Of a stretch of DNA of 22,747 bases, positions 1 to 8,407 are shown in pieces. Under the pieces are notes generated by a model that was given only the letters and a program-made list of their open reading frames with translations, was not told the DNA's origin and searched no databases. The DNA comes from Rubrivivax sp. (lineage in GTDB: Bacteria > Pseudomonadota > Gammaproteobacteria > Burkholderiales > Burkholderiaceae): the NCBI GenBank assembly GCA_016790225.1, contig JAEUOZ010000070.1, positions 1-22,747 on the forward strand, in the 5' to 3' direction. Every line of letters begins with the position of its first letter. Position 1 is the first letter of the stretch. The position numbers and the translations under genes were made by a program.

Positions 1-18
1 AGCAGGAAGCACCCCACC

Positions 19-909
19 ATGGTCACCAGGAAACCCAAGGGCCTCGGCCTCGGCCTCGAAGCCCTGCTCGGACCCCAGGTCCGCGACGGCGACGCCGGCA
101 GCGGCGACCGGCCGAGCCTGCTGCCGCTGGCGCAGTTGCAGCCCGGCCGCTATCAGCCGCGCACGCGCATGGACGAGGGGTCGCTCTACGAGCTTGCCGA
201 GAGCATCAAGAGCCAGGGGGTGATGCAGCCGGTGCTGGTGCGGCCGCTGTCTTCCGGCCGCTACGAGATCATCGCCGGCGAGCGGCGTTTCAGGGCCGCC
301 GGGCTTGCCGGGTTGAGCGAGTTGCCGGTCCTGGTGCGCGACGTGCCCGACGAGACCGCTGCGGTCATGGCGCTGATCGAGAACATCCAGCGCGAGAACC
401 TCAACCCGCTCGAAGAGGCACAGGGCCTGCAACGCCTGACGCAGGAGTTCGGGCTCACTCATGAAGACGCGGCCAAGGCCGTCGGCCGCTCGCGCAGCGC
501 GGCGAGCAACCTGCTGCGCCTGCTCCAGCTTGCCGAGCCGGTACAGCAACTGCTGCTCGCCGGCGACATCGACATGGGCCACGCGCGCGCGCTGCTGGCG
601 CTGGACAAGGCGCACCAGATCACGCAGGCGAGCGAGGTGGTGGCGCGAAAGCTGAGCGTACGAGAGACCGAGAAGCTCGTCGCGCGCGTGGCCGCAGGCG
701 GCGGACGGCAGAAGCCGCTGTTGCGTGTGCGGCAGGAGAAGTCGCGTGACGTCGTGCGCCTCGAGGAGGAGTTGTCCGACGCCTTGACCGCGACGGTCGA
801 GATCCGGGTGCGCAAGCGCGGCCGGCGCGGCGAGCAGGGCGAAGTGGCGATCGCGTTTGCATCGCTCGACGAGCTCAACGGCCTGATCGACAAGCTGCGC
901 CGCGCTTGA
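19..909 (+). CDS. parB: ParB chromosome-partitioning CTPase / DNA-binding protein
   Basis: ParB loads at parS sites near the origin, spreads as a CTP-dependent clamp, and works with the ATPase ParA to segregate the chromosome. The 296-residue product has the standard order. A basic N-terminal tail, KPKGLGLGLEALLG at residues 5-18, is the usual ParA-contacting segment. The ParB/Srx CTPase domain covers about 35-125, with GERRFRA at 87-93 and ENIQR at 121-125. A helix-turn-helix block follows at about 135-170, and a C-terminal dimerisation region at about 235-296. Length is normal for chromosomal ParB. The ATG at 19 has an AGGAAG-like ribosome site at 3-8 and gives the expected N-terminus. Only 18 bases lie upstream; parA would be expected there but cannot be seen. 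Leucine CTC codons are frequent (14 of 45 by hand count), as in prkA downstream. No parS-like palindrome was found in the window. Confidence 0.97.
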   Translation: MVTRKPKGLGLGLEALLGPQVRDGDAGSGDRPSLLPLAQLQPGRYQPRTRMDEGSLYELAESIKSQGVMQPVLVRPLSSGRYEIIAGERRFRAAGLAGLSELPVLVRDVPDETAAVMALIENIQRENLNPLEEAQGLQRLTQEFGLTHEDAAKAVGRSRSAASNLLRLLQLAEPVQQLLLAGDIDMGHARALLALDKAHQITQASEVVARKLSVRETEKLVARVAAGGGRQKPLLRVRQEKSRDVVRLEEELSDALTATVEIRVRKRGRRGEQGEVAIAFASLDELNGLIDKLRRA

Positions 910-1265
910 TGCGGTGATCCCTGTCAACCGCCGGCCCCGGGCGCAGCGTTTTCTCAAGTGGGCGTGCGGAACTTCACGCCGCCGCGCCACTCGATCCGCG
1001 CGGACGGGTGACGGCGGCGTATCACAGGCTCAAGCTGCCGAAGACCGCATGATGATGGCGGGCACGAACAGGCCTGGGATCGGTGCTCTATTCGCCCCGT
1101 ATCGGACGCCGCCGTTGAACGAAGCTGGACGCAGATGAATCGCTGACTGCCAGGAAAGCTCTGATGGAGCCGGGCCCGCACCGCCGGGTCGGACTCCACC
1201 AGAACTTCCCAGACGTCGGCAGGGCATCCTCCCTGCCTGCGCCATCCGCAAGACCGGAGGTCGGC
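910..1265. other. 356-base gap between parB and prkA
   Basis: I see no convincing gene here. Short open frames exist on both strands, but they lack family resemblance and good ribosome sites. A perfect 6-bp stem with an 8-base loop (GGCGTG at 961-966, CACGCC at 975-980) lies about 50 bases past the parB stop; it lacks a T-run and is at best a weak terminator candidate. The last 50 bases are the prkA leader, annotated separately. No clear sigma-70 or sigma-54 promoter was recognised, although prkA must have a promoter either here or further upstream. Confidence 0.5.
1218..1237 (+). promoter_or_regulatory. Hairpin in the prkA leader
   Basis: GGCAGGG (1218-1224) and CCCTGCC (1231-1237) form a perfect 7-bp stem with a CATCCT loop, 28 bases before the prkA start. 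The loop and 3' arm contain CCTCC (1228-1232), which is complementary to the prkA ribosome site GGAGG (1256-1260). Two mutually exclusive pairings are therefore possible, one hiding and one exposing the ribosome site. The base pairing is seen directly; any regulatory role is inference. Confidence 0.3.
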
Positions 1266-3188
1266 ATGGACATCATCAGCAGCTTCACCGCGCGCTACGA
1301 GCGCAACCGCGAAGAGGAACTCTCTCTCGAGGACTACCTCGCCGAGTGCAAGCGCAACCCGCTCGCTTACGCCACCGCGTCCGAGCGCATGTTGAAGGCG
1401 ATCGGCGAGCCGCAGGCGATCGACACGCGCAACGATCCTCGGCTGTCGCGCATCTTCGCCAACAAGGTCATCAAGCGCTACCCGGCCTTCGCCGAGTTCT
1501 ACGGCATGGAGGACGCGATCGAGCAGGTCGTGAGCTTCTTCCGCCACGCGGCGCAGGGCCTGGAGGAGAAGAAGCAGATCCTCTACCTGCTCGGGCCGGT
1601 GGGCGGCGGCAAGAGCTCGATCGCCGAGCGCCTGAAGCAGCTGATGCAGGACGTGCCCTTCTACGCGATCAAGGGCTCGCCGGTGAACGAATCGCCGCTC
1701 GGCCTGTTCGACGCCACGGAAGACGGCCCCATCCTCGAGAAGGAGTACGGCATCCCGCAGCGCTACCTGAACCGCATCCTCTCGCCCTGGGCGGTGAAGC
1801 GCCTCGAGGAGTTCGGCGGCGACATCCGCAAATTCAAGGTCGTCAAGCGCCATCCGTCGATCCTGAAGCAGATTGCGATCTCCAAGACCGAGCCCGGCGA
1901 CGAGAACAACCAGGACATCTCGGCCCTCACCGGCAAGGTCGACATCCGCAAGCTCGAGACCTACGCCCAGGACGACCCGGACGCCTACAGCTATTCCGGC
2001 GGCCTGTGCCTCGCGAACCAGGGCCTGCTCGAATTCGTCGAGATGTTCAAGGCGCCGATCAAGGTGCTGCACCCGCTGCTGACGGCGACTCAGGAAGGCA
2101 ACTTCAAAGGGACGGAAGGCTTCGGCGCGATCCCCTTCGACGGCATCGTCCTCGCGCACAGCAACGAGAGCGAGTGGAAGGCGTTCCGCAACAACAAGAA
2201 CAACGAGGCCTTCCTCGACCGCATCTACATCGTCAAGGTGCCGTATTGCCTGCGCGTCAGCGAGGAGATCAAGATCTACGAGAAGCTGCTGCGCAACTCG
2301 TCGCTCGCCAACGCGACCTGCGCGCCGGGCACGCTGAAGATGATGAGCCAGCTCGCGGTGCTCACGCGCCTGAAGGAGCCCGAGAACTCGTCGCTGTACT
2401 CCAAGATGCTGGTCTACGACGGCGAGAACCTGAAGGACACCGACCCGCGAGCGAAGAGCTACCAGGAGTACCGCGACTACGCCGGCGTCGACGAAGGCAT
2501 GAGCGGCCTGTCGACGCGCTTCGCGTTCAAGATCCTCTCGAAGGTCTTCAACTTCGACAGCACCGAAGTCGCCGCCAATCCGGTGCACTTGATGTACGTT
2601 CTCGAACAGCAGATCGAACGCGAGCAGTTCCCGGCCGAGACCGAGCAGAAGTACCTCGCCTTCATCAAGGAGCACCTCGCGGTCAAGTACGCCGAGTTCA
2701 TCGGCAAGGAGATCCAGACCGCCTACCTCGAGAGCTACAGCGAGTACGGGCAGAACATCTTCGACCGCTACGTCACCTACGCCGACTACTGGATCCAGGA
2801 CCAGGAGTACCGCGACACGGACACCGGCGAGGTCTTCGACCGCGCCAGCCTGAACGCGGAGCTGGAGAAGATCGAGAAGCCCGCCGGCATCGCCAACCCC
2901 AAGGACTTCCGCAACGAGATCGTCAATTTCGTGCTGCGCGCGCGGGCCAACAACCGGGGCAACAACCCGGTATGGACCAGCTACGAGAAGCTGCGCACGG
3001 TGATCGAGAAGAAGATGTTCTCCAACACCGAAGAGCTGCTGCCGGTCATCAGCTTCAACGCCAAGGCCAGCGCCGACGAGGCCAAGAAGCACGAGGACTT
3101 CGTGCAGCGCATGGTCGCCAAGGGCTACACCTCCAAGCAGGTGCGCCTGCTGTGCGAGTGGTACCTGCGCGTGCGCAAGAGCTCATGA
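1266..3188 (+). CDS. prkA: PrkA family serine protein kinase (YeaG-like AAA+ ATPase)
   Basis: PrkA/YeaG is a cytoplasmic protein with an N-terminal AAA+ ATPase domain and a C-terminal kinase-like domain. It is linked in enterobacteria to sustained nitrogen starvation and stationary-phase stress, and in Bacillus to sporulation. The product is 640 residues, close to the 644 of E. coli YeaG, and resembles it along its whole length. The Walker A motif GPVGGGKS is at about 110-117, the conserved KTEPGDENNQDISAL block is present, and the C-terminus ends WYLRVRKSS, as I recall it for YeaG. The ATG at 1266 is chosen because it gives the family N-terminus and has GGAGG five bases upstream. An in-frame ATG at 1164 would add 34 atypical residues. 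CTC encodes 24 of 57 leucines, unlike yeaH downstream (3 of 34). It forms a co-directional set with yeaH and the SpoVR gene. Confidence 0.97.
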   Translation: MDIISSFTARYERNREEELSLEDYLAECKRNPLAYATASERMLKAIGEPQAIDTRNDPRLSRIFANKVIKRYPAFAEFYGMEDAIEQVVSFFRHAAQGLEEKKQILYLLGPVGGGKSSIAERLKQLMQDVPFYAIKGSPVNESPLGLFDATEDGPILEKEYGIPQRYLNRILSPWAVKRLEEFGGDIRKFKVVKRHPSILKQIAISKTEPGDENNQDISALTGKVDIRKLETYAQDDPDAYSYSGGLCLANQGLLEFVEMFKAPIKVLHPLLTATQEGNFKGTEGFGAIPFDGIVLAHSNESEWKAFRNNKNNEAFLDRIYIVKVPYCLRVSEEIKIYEKLLRNSSLANATCAPGTLKMMSQLAVLTRLKEPENSSLYSKMLVYDGENLKDTDPRAKSYQEYRDYAGVDEGMSGLSTRFAFKILSKVFNFDSTEVAANPVHLMYVLEQQIEREQFPAETEQKYLAFIKEHLAVKYAEFIGKEIQTAYLESYSEYGQNIFDRYVTYADYWIQDQEYRDTDTGEVFDRASLNAELEKIEKPAGIANPKDFRNEIVNFVLRARANNRGNNPVWTSYEKLRTVIEKKMFSNTEELLPVISFNAKASADEAKKHEDFVQRMVAKGYTSKQVRLLCEWYLRVRKSS

Positions 3189-3199
3189 GCCACCCTCGA

Positions 3200-3260
3200 A
3201 GCGCCTTCGGCGCTCCCCGCTGGGGGGGTGCTGTCAGCGGACCGGCCCAGCCGGTTCCGC
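3200..3260. repeat. REP-like element of three consecutive hairpins between prkA and yeaH
   Basis: Three inverted repeats stand side by side starting 12 bases after the prkA stop. AGCGCC-TTC-GGCGCT is at 3200-3214. CCCC-GCT-GGGG begins at 3215. A longer stem pairs GCGGACCGGC (3237-3246) with GCCGGT-T-CCGC (3250-3260) around a CCA loop, with one bulged T. The pattern, a CTTCGG-type stem followed by a GGACCGG..GCCGGTTCCGC stem, resembles a dispersed intergenic repeat I recall from Rubrivivax/Methylibium-type genomes. That resemblance is from memory, and no second copy lies in this window. It could also act as a processing or attenuation structure between prkA and yeaH. Confidence 0.55.
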
Positions 3261-3298
3261 CGCGGCCGTTGGGATAGACATCCGGGACACCACTTCGC

Positions 3299-4588
3299 AT
3301 GGCGCTTCAATCCATCATCGACCGCCGCCTGGCCGGCAAGAACAAGTCGATCGGCAACCGGGAACGCTTTCTTCGCCGCTACAAGGAGCAGGTGAAGGAA
3401 GCCGTCAAGCGCGCGATCGATGGCCGCGGCATCCGCGACATCGAGCGCGGCGAAGAGATCCGCATCCCCAAGAAGGACATCAACGAGCCCGTCTTCGGCC
3501 ACGGCTCGGGGGGCACGCGCGAGATGGTGCACCCGGGCAACCGGGAGTACGTGCAAGGCGATCGCATCCAGCGGCCCAAGGGCGGCCAGGGCGGCGGTGG
3601 CTCGGGCAAGGGGCAGGCCAGCGATTCCGGCGAAGGCGAGGACGAATTCAGCTTTGCCCTGAGCAAGGAAGAGTTCATGCAGGTCTTCTTCGAGGACCTG
3701 GCCTTGCCGCACCTGGTACGCACGCAGCTGGCCGAGACGCCGGAATGGAAATCCCACCGCGCCGGCTTCACCAACGACGGCACGGCCAACAACCTGCATG
3801 TGGTGCGCAGCCTGCGCGGCGCCATCGGTCGGCGCATCGCCATCGGCGCGGCTTCGCGCGGCGAGCTGCGGCGGCTGGAAGAGCTGCTGATCGTCCTGAA
3901 GCGGCGCGCCGGCGATCCGGTGGTCGACCGCGAGATCCAGCAGACCGAAGACACCGTCGCGGCGCTGCGGGCGCGGCTGGCGCGCATTCCCTACCTGGAC
4001 CCGATCGATCTGCGCTATCGCAGCCGGGTGCGCGTGCCGGTGCCCACCAGCAAGGCCGTGATGTTCTGCCTGATGGACGTCTCGGGCTCGATGGACGAGC
4101 AGCGCAAGGAGCTGTCCAAGCGCTTCTTCATCCTGCTCTACCTGTTTCTCACGCGGCACTACGAGAAGATCGAGATCGTCTTCATCCGCCACCACACGCA
4201 GGCGCAGGAAGTGGACGAAGAGGCCTTCTTCCACGCCCGCGAGACCGGCGGCACGGTGGTCTCCAGCGCCCTGGTGCTGATGGAAGAGGTGATCCGCGCG
4301 CGCTACAACCCCAGCGAATGGAACATCTACGGCGCGCAGGCCAGTGACGGCGACAACTGGCACCACGACAGCGGCCGCTGCCGCGAGCTGCTGGCCGAGA
4401 AGATCCTGCCGCTGTGCCGCTACTACGCCTACGTGCAGGTGGCCGAGGAAGAGCAGAACCTCTGGGAAGAGTATGCGCAGCTGCAGGCCGCGCAGCCGCA
4501 CTTTGCGATGCGCAAGGCCACCGAGGCCAGCCAGATCTACCCCGTGTTCCGCGACCTGTTCAAGAAGGAAGGCGCGAAGGCCGCCTGA
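3299..4588 (+). CDS. yeaH: YeaH/YhbH family protein (DUF444, von Willebrand A domain)
   Basis: DUF444 proteins are encoded next to PrkA kinases and are thought to be their functional partners in the starvation response; the biochemical role is not settled. The product is 429 residues. It starts with the family-typical segment IIDRRLAGKNKSIGNRERFL. A flexible Gly-rich stretch lies at about 94-115. A VWA domain carries the metal-ion-dependent adhesion motif DVSGSM at 260-265, followed by the conserved SDGDNW region. The ATG at 3299 gives the usual N-terminus; its ribosome site is weak, so the REP-like structure upstream may affect translation. The SpoVR gene starts 37 bases after the stop. Leucine is almost always CTG (28 of 34), in contrast with prkA. 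The identification is firm at family level. Confidence 0.96.
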   Translation: MALQSIIDRRLAGKNKSIGNRERFLRRYKEQVKEAVKRAIDGRGIRDIERGEEIRIPKKDINEPVFGHGSGGTREMVHPGNREYVQGDRIQRPKGGQGGGGSGKGQASDSGEGEDEFSFALSKEEFMQVFFEDLALPHLVRTQLAETPEWKSHRAGFTNDGTANNLHVVRSLRGAIGRRIAIGAASRGELRRLEELLIVLKRRAGDPVVDREIQQTEDTVAALRARLARIPYLDPIDLRYRSRVRVPVPTSKAVMFCLMDVSGSMDEQRKELSKRFFILLYLFLTRHYEKIEIVFIRHHTQAQEVDEEAFFHARETGGTVVSSALVLMEEVIRARYNPSEWNIYGAQASDGDNWHHDSGRCRELLAEKILPLCRYYAYVQVAEEEQNLWEEYAQLQAAQPHFAMRKATEASQIYPVFRDLFKKEGAKAA

Positions 4589-4625
4589 GGGCGCCGAAGC
4601 CGCCGCCGCAAAAAAGAGGAGCCCG

Positions 4626-6176
4626 ATGAGCGTCAACCGCATTCCGGAAGTCCCGCTGCCGCCGGCAGAGCGGCCCGCCAGCCGCCTGCCCGGCCCGAGT
4701 GACTGGACCTTCGAGCTGATCGAGGAATACCACCGCGTCATCAGGGCCACCGCGCAGCGCTTCGGCCTGGACACCTACCCCAACCAGCTGGAGATCATCA
4801 CCGCCGAGCAGATGATGGACGCCTACGCCAGTGTGGGCATGCCGGTCAACTACCGCCACTGGAGCTACGGCAAGGAGTTCATCTCCACCGAGAAGAACTA
4901 CAAGCGCGGCGGCATGGGCCTGGCCTACGAGATCGTCATCAATTCCAACCCCTGCATCAGCTACCTGATGGAAGAGAACACGATGGCCATGCAGGCCCTC
5001 GTGATCGCGCACGCGGCCTACGGGCACAACAGCTTCTTCAAGGGCAACTACCTCTTTCGCATGTGGACGGACGCCTCGTCCATCATCGACTACCTGGTCT
5101 ACGCGAAGGACTACGTCGCCAAGTGCGAAGAGAAGTACGGCCTGGAGACCGTGGAGCTCTTCATCGATTCCTGCCACGCGCTGTCCAACCATGGGGTGGA
5201 CCGTTATCGTCGGCCGACCAAGAAGACGCTGGCCCAGGAACTGACGCAGCGCCAGGAACGCGAAGCCTATGCACAGCAGCAGGTGAACGACCTGTGGCGC
5301 ACGCTGCCGCGCCGCGCGGAGAAGGACGACATTGCCGCCGCGGCCAAGCGCTTTCCGGCCGAGCCGCAGGAGAACCTGCTGTACTTCGTGGAGAAGCACG
5401 CGCCCTTGCTGGAGCCCTGGCAGCGCGAGATCGTGCGCATCGTGCGCAAGGTGGCGCAGTATTTCTACCCGCAGCGCCAGACCCAGGTGATGAACGAAGG
5501 CTGGGCCACCTTCTGGCACCACCGGCTGCTCAACACGATGTACGACGACGGCTGGCTCACCGATGGCGTGATGATCGAGTGGCTGAAGTCGCACACCAAC
5601 GTGGTCTACCAGCCCAAGGTCGGTGACCGCGGCTACTCGGGGCTCAACCCCTACGCGCTGGGTTTTGCGATGTATACCGACATCCAGCGCATCTGCGAAC
5701 ACCCCACCGAGGAAGACCGCGTGTGGTTCCCGCAGATCGCCGGCAAGCCCTGGCTGCCCGTGCTGCACGAGGCCATGCGCGAGTACAAGGACGAGAGCTT
5801 CATCGGCCAGTACCTCAGCCCCAAGCTGATGCGCGACCTGCGGCTCTTCGCGATCCGCGACGACCAGACCGAATCCGAGCTGGAGGTGGCCGCCATCCAT
5901 GACGAGACCGGCTACCGCCGCCTGCGCGAATCGCTCTCGCGCCAGTACGACCTGGGCTCGCGTGAGCCCAACATCCAGGTCTGGAACGTCAACCTGCGCG
6001 GCGATCGCTCACTGACCCTGCGCCACTTCCAGCACAACGATCGCCCGCTGCACGAAAGCGCACCCGAAGTGCTCAAGCATGTCGCTCGGCTGTGGGGCTT
6101 CGGCGTGCAGCTGGAAAGTGTCAACGGCAAGGGCGAGGTCACGCGGCACATCAGCGTGCAGGCGCCGGCGCACTGA
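4626..6176 (+). CDS. spoVR: SpoVR family protein (YcgB-like)
   Basis: SpoVR/YcgB proteins are cytoplasmic and widely conserved. In Bacillus they affect spore cortex formation; in non-sporulating proteobacteria they accompany prkA-yeaH and belong to the starvation regulon. The exact activity is unknown. The 516-residue product has the expected length. It contains conserved blocks such as MQALVIAHAAYGHNSFFKGN (His-rich, about residues 122-141), ELFIDSCHALSNHGVDRYRR, and NEGWATFWHHRLL. The start at 4626 follows an AGAGGAG ribosome site. A much longer frame open from 4344 overlaps yeaH and has low-complexity Arg/Ser-rich sequence there, so it was not used. It is the last gene of the set; a stem-loop at 6216-6246 separates it from the convergent protease gene. 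Confidence 0.96.
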   Translation: MSVNRIPEVPLPPAERPASRLPGPSDWTFELIEEYHRVIRATAQRFGLDTYPNQLEIITAEQMMDAYASVGMPVNYRHWSYGKEFISTEKNYKRGGMGLAYEIVINSNPCISYLMEENTMAMQALVIAHAAYGHNSFFKGNYLFRMWTDASSIIDYLVYAKDYVAKCEEKYGLETVELFIDSCHALSNHGVDRYRRPTKKTLAQELTQRQEREAYAQQQVNDLWRTLPRRAEKDDIAAAAKRFPAEPQENLLYFVEKHAPLLEPWQREIVRIVRKVAQYFYPQRQTQVMNEGWATFWHHRLLNTMYDDGWLTDGVMIEWLKSHTNVVYQPKVGDRGYSGLNPYALGFAMYTDIQRICEHPTEEDRVWFPQIAGKPWLPVLHEAMREYKDESFIGQYLSPKLMRDLRLFAIRDDQTESELEVAAIHDETGYRRLRESLSRQYDLGSREPNIQVWNVNLRGDRSLTLRHFQHNDRPLHESAPEVLKHVARLWGFGVQLESVNGKGEVTRHISVQAPAH

Positions 6177-6215
6177 CAGCAGCCACGGCCCGCAGCCCCT
6201 GGCCCCGGCAGCGCC

Positions 6216-6246
6216 GCCCCCGCCTGCGTTGCCGCAGCGTGGGGGC
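6216..6246. terminator. Candidate bidirectional terminator stem-loop
   Basis: GCCCCC (6216-6221) pairs with GGGGGC (6241-6246). Inside, CTGCG (6224-6228) pairs with CGCAG (6233-6237) around a TTGC loop, with a small interior loop between the two stems. It sits in the 93-base gap between the convergent SpoVR and protease genes. There is no T-run, so it may act as an RNA-stabilising or Rho-assisted end rather than a classical intrinsic terminator. Confidence 0.4.
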
Positions 6247-6269
6247 CGGCCCGCTCAGCGTTCCTCCCT

Positions 6270-8165
6270 TCAACCGGCGCGCGCCCGCAGCGCTGCCAGC
6301 GTCGCCTTCGGGTGGATCAGGTTGACACGCCCCTGGCGCTCGGCGCCGGCCAGGATCATCTGCTTGAGCTGCACCGGCGTGAGCCGCGGATCCAGCGCCA
6401 GCATCTTGGCAGCGAGGTTGGTGACCTGCGGCGCGGCCATCGAGGCGCCGCTGATCTTCATGCGCTCGCCGCCCGGGATCAGGCTGTCCACCTCGAAGCC
6501 GTTGGCGTGCACGACCACCGTGCGGCCGAAGGTGGAGAAGCTGGTCTCTTCGCCCGTCATGTCGGTGGCGCCAACCGTGATCAGGTTGGGCAGTTCGAAG
6601 CCACCCGGGATGTACTCGCTGAAGTCGGCGCTGTTGTTCTCGTTGCCAGAGCCGGCGACAAAGAGGATCTCCGGCGCGCTCTCGAAGGCCGCCTTCAGCG
6701 CATCGCGTTCCACCGCAAACAGCTCACGTGCGGCGCGCCGGCGGGCATCCGCGTCCGGGCCCACGCCGTGGACCGCGAGCATGGCCTCGTAGGCGCCCGG
6801 GCTGTAGCGCCAGCTCATGTTCACCACGCGCACGCCGGCCGCCTTCATGCCTTCGACGATGGTGCGGTAGTTGGCGGCGATGCGCTGGGAGAGCTCGGCG
6901 CTCGGCTTGACCGGTGGAAAGGTGTGGCCGAAGTGCATGGCCACCGGGTAGACCCGCGCAAAGGGGTTGCCCGCCACCGCAATGCCGCCCACGTGCGTGC
7001 CATGCACATAGAGCGAGACCAGAGCCGCATCTTCCTGGAAGCCCTTCACCTGTTCGGGCTTCAGCGCGGCCAGGGTCTGCCTCAGGCGGCGTGCGTCCTC
7101 GCTGTCCAGCCCCGCCTGCAGATCCAGCGATCCCTTGGCGATGCTGCGCAGCTGCGGCCAGCGGGCCTGCGCCTCGCCCAGCGGACGCAACAGATCGGGC
7201 ACCGGCAGGCCGCGATCGTTGAAGGCCAGGCCGCGCGCCGCCGCAGGCTGGAAGAGCGCCATGTCGATGCCCGAATCCCAGATCGCCACGGTCACGGGCG
7301 TGGCCCGCTCCGTCGGCGACAGCTCGGCCAGCCGCGCGCTCCAGCGGTCCACCCGAGGTGACTGGGCCGCGCGCTGACGTTCCACCACCGGGGTGATCCC
7401 GGCCAGGATGGCTTCGCGCAGCGGAAAGACCTGCTCCAGCTGGGCGCGCGCGCCGATGATGCCGGCCACCACGCCGGCGGGCACGCTCATCTGCCCGTTG
7501 CGCGCGATGGTGTCCAGGTTGGCCTGGAAGGCGCCGACGATGATCGCCCGGTTGGCCGTCTCCATCTGCGTCTTCAGGCCCTGCACGGTTTCCTGGGCAT
7601 CGGCCCAGGGCAGCGCGCCGTAGCGCTGGTTGACCAGCGCCGTCACGCGAGCCGCCTGTGCCGCGGCATCGCCCCCGCCGCTGCGCGCTTCGGCCAGGAT
7701 CTCCAGCAGCACGCCGGTGGAGGTGCGCAGGGCGGGCTTGTCCTGCAGCGTGCGCAGGCGCTGCGCGATGGGCGGCAAGGCATCCCACTGCCCGCGCAGC
7801 AGCGCCAGTGACGCCAGCGCCTGCTCGATGCCGCGCAGCGTGGCGTTGTCCTGGATGTCGTAGCGCGCCAGATCGGCGCGGATGTCGCGCTCCAGCATGT
7901 CGGCCATGGGCATCAGCTCGGCCAGTGGCGCGTCCAGCCACTCGCTGGGCAGCCGGCTCAGCGTATAGCTGCGCCGCGGCAGCTGATCGGCGCTGGTGAT
8001 CGGCGTGCGCGTCGCGGGTGTGGCCGGGGTGCTGGCCGGCGGCTGAGCCGCCGGCTGGGGCGCCTGCGCGAGCGCTGGCGTGGGCGCAGCCAGCGTGGCG
8101 GCCAGCAGCAGGCAGGCCAGGGCAGCGGCGCTCAGGCGCAGCCTGCGGTTTGTCGTGATCATCAT
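6270..8165 (-). CDS. Secreted S8 (subtilisin-like) serine protease
   Basis: This is a predicted exported endopeptidase. From the ATG at 8165 it has 631 residues: a signal peptide of about 33 residues (Arg-rich start, hydrophobic core, PALA-Q cleavage region), a helical region of about 250 residues, and an S8 catalytic domain. The triad is visible as Asp297 (AIWDSGID), His388 (VHGTHVGG) and Ser575 (SGASMAAP), with the oxyanion Asn508 (AGSGNENN). The Asp-His spacing of 91 is far larger than the roughly 32 of subtilisin, so there is an insertion between them. The start at 8165 is preferred over 8177 because TGGAG lies six bases upstream of it. It lies 242 bases (8166-8407) downstream of the membrane spermidine-synthase-like gene on the same strand; that gap holds no gene and could contain its own promoter. 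Substrate unknown. Confidence 0.93.
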   Translation of the reverse strand: MMITTNRRLRLSAAALACLLLAATLAAPTPALAQAPQPAAQPPASTPATPATRTPITSADQLPRRSYTLSRLPSEWLDAPLAELMPMADMLERDIRADLARYDIQDNATLRGIEQALASLALLRGQWDALPPIAQRLRTLQDKPALRTSTGVLLEILAEARSGGGDAAAQAARVTALVNQRYGALPWADAQETVQGLKTQMETANRAIIVGAFQANLDTIARNGQMSVPAGVVAGIIGARAQLEQVFPLREAILAGITPVVERQRAAQSPRVDRWSARLAELSPTERATPVTVAIWDSGIDMALFQPAAARGLAFNDRGLPVPDLLRPLGEAQARWPQLRSIAKGSLDLQAGLDSEDARRLRQTLAALKPEQVKGFQEDAALVSLYVHGTHVGGIAVAGNPFARVYPVAMHFGHTFPPVKPSAELSQRIAANYRTIVEGMKAAGVRVVNMSWRYSPGAYEAMLAVHGVGPDADARRRAARELFAVERDALKAAFESAPEILFVAGSGNENNSADFSEYIPGGFELPNLITVGATDMTGEETSFSTFGRTVVVHANGFEVDSLIPGGERMKISGASMAAPQVTNLAAKMLALDPRLTPVQLKQMILAGAERQGRVNLIHPKATLAALRARAG

Positions 8166-8407
8166 GGCGGGCTCCATTGGGCAGGAAGGGTGCGATCCGG
8201 GCGGACTGTGCGCTCACCCGCGCGCGCACGCTGACTGCGCGCGGCGAGCGGCCGGTGGCGTGTGATGAACGGCCGTGGGACGCCGACGAATGGCGGGCCG
8301 CGAAGGCGGTTGCGCGCCGGCCGAAGCCCGGCATCACGGCGGCAGTGCGGCGGCGTCCGGCCAGACCCCAGACGCCCCGGCGCTCTGCGCCACCGCGGCG
8401 CGGGCTC

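Noticed and set aside
1164..1265. Extended N-terminus for prkA from an upstream ATG
   Set aside because: The added 34 residues are unlike the family, and the ATG at 1266 has GGAGG at the right distance.
910..1265. parS site near parB
   Set aside because: No sequence close to the TGTTTCACGTGAAACA-type consensus is present.
954..3092. Very long minus-strand open frame opposite prkA
   Set aside because: It is the antisense of a gene with full-length family similarity; its translation is repetitive Leu/Val/Asp/His-rich sequence typical of GC-rich shadow frames.
3125..4774. Minus-strand open frame of about 550 codons opposite yeaH
   Set aside because: Shadow of yeaH with no recognisable domain and the same low-quality composition.
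6177..6269. Small gene in the gap between SpoVR and protease genes
   Set aside because: Only 93 bases, proline/alanine-rich in every open frame, with a stem-loop suited to termination.
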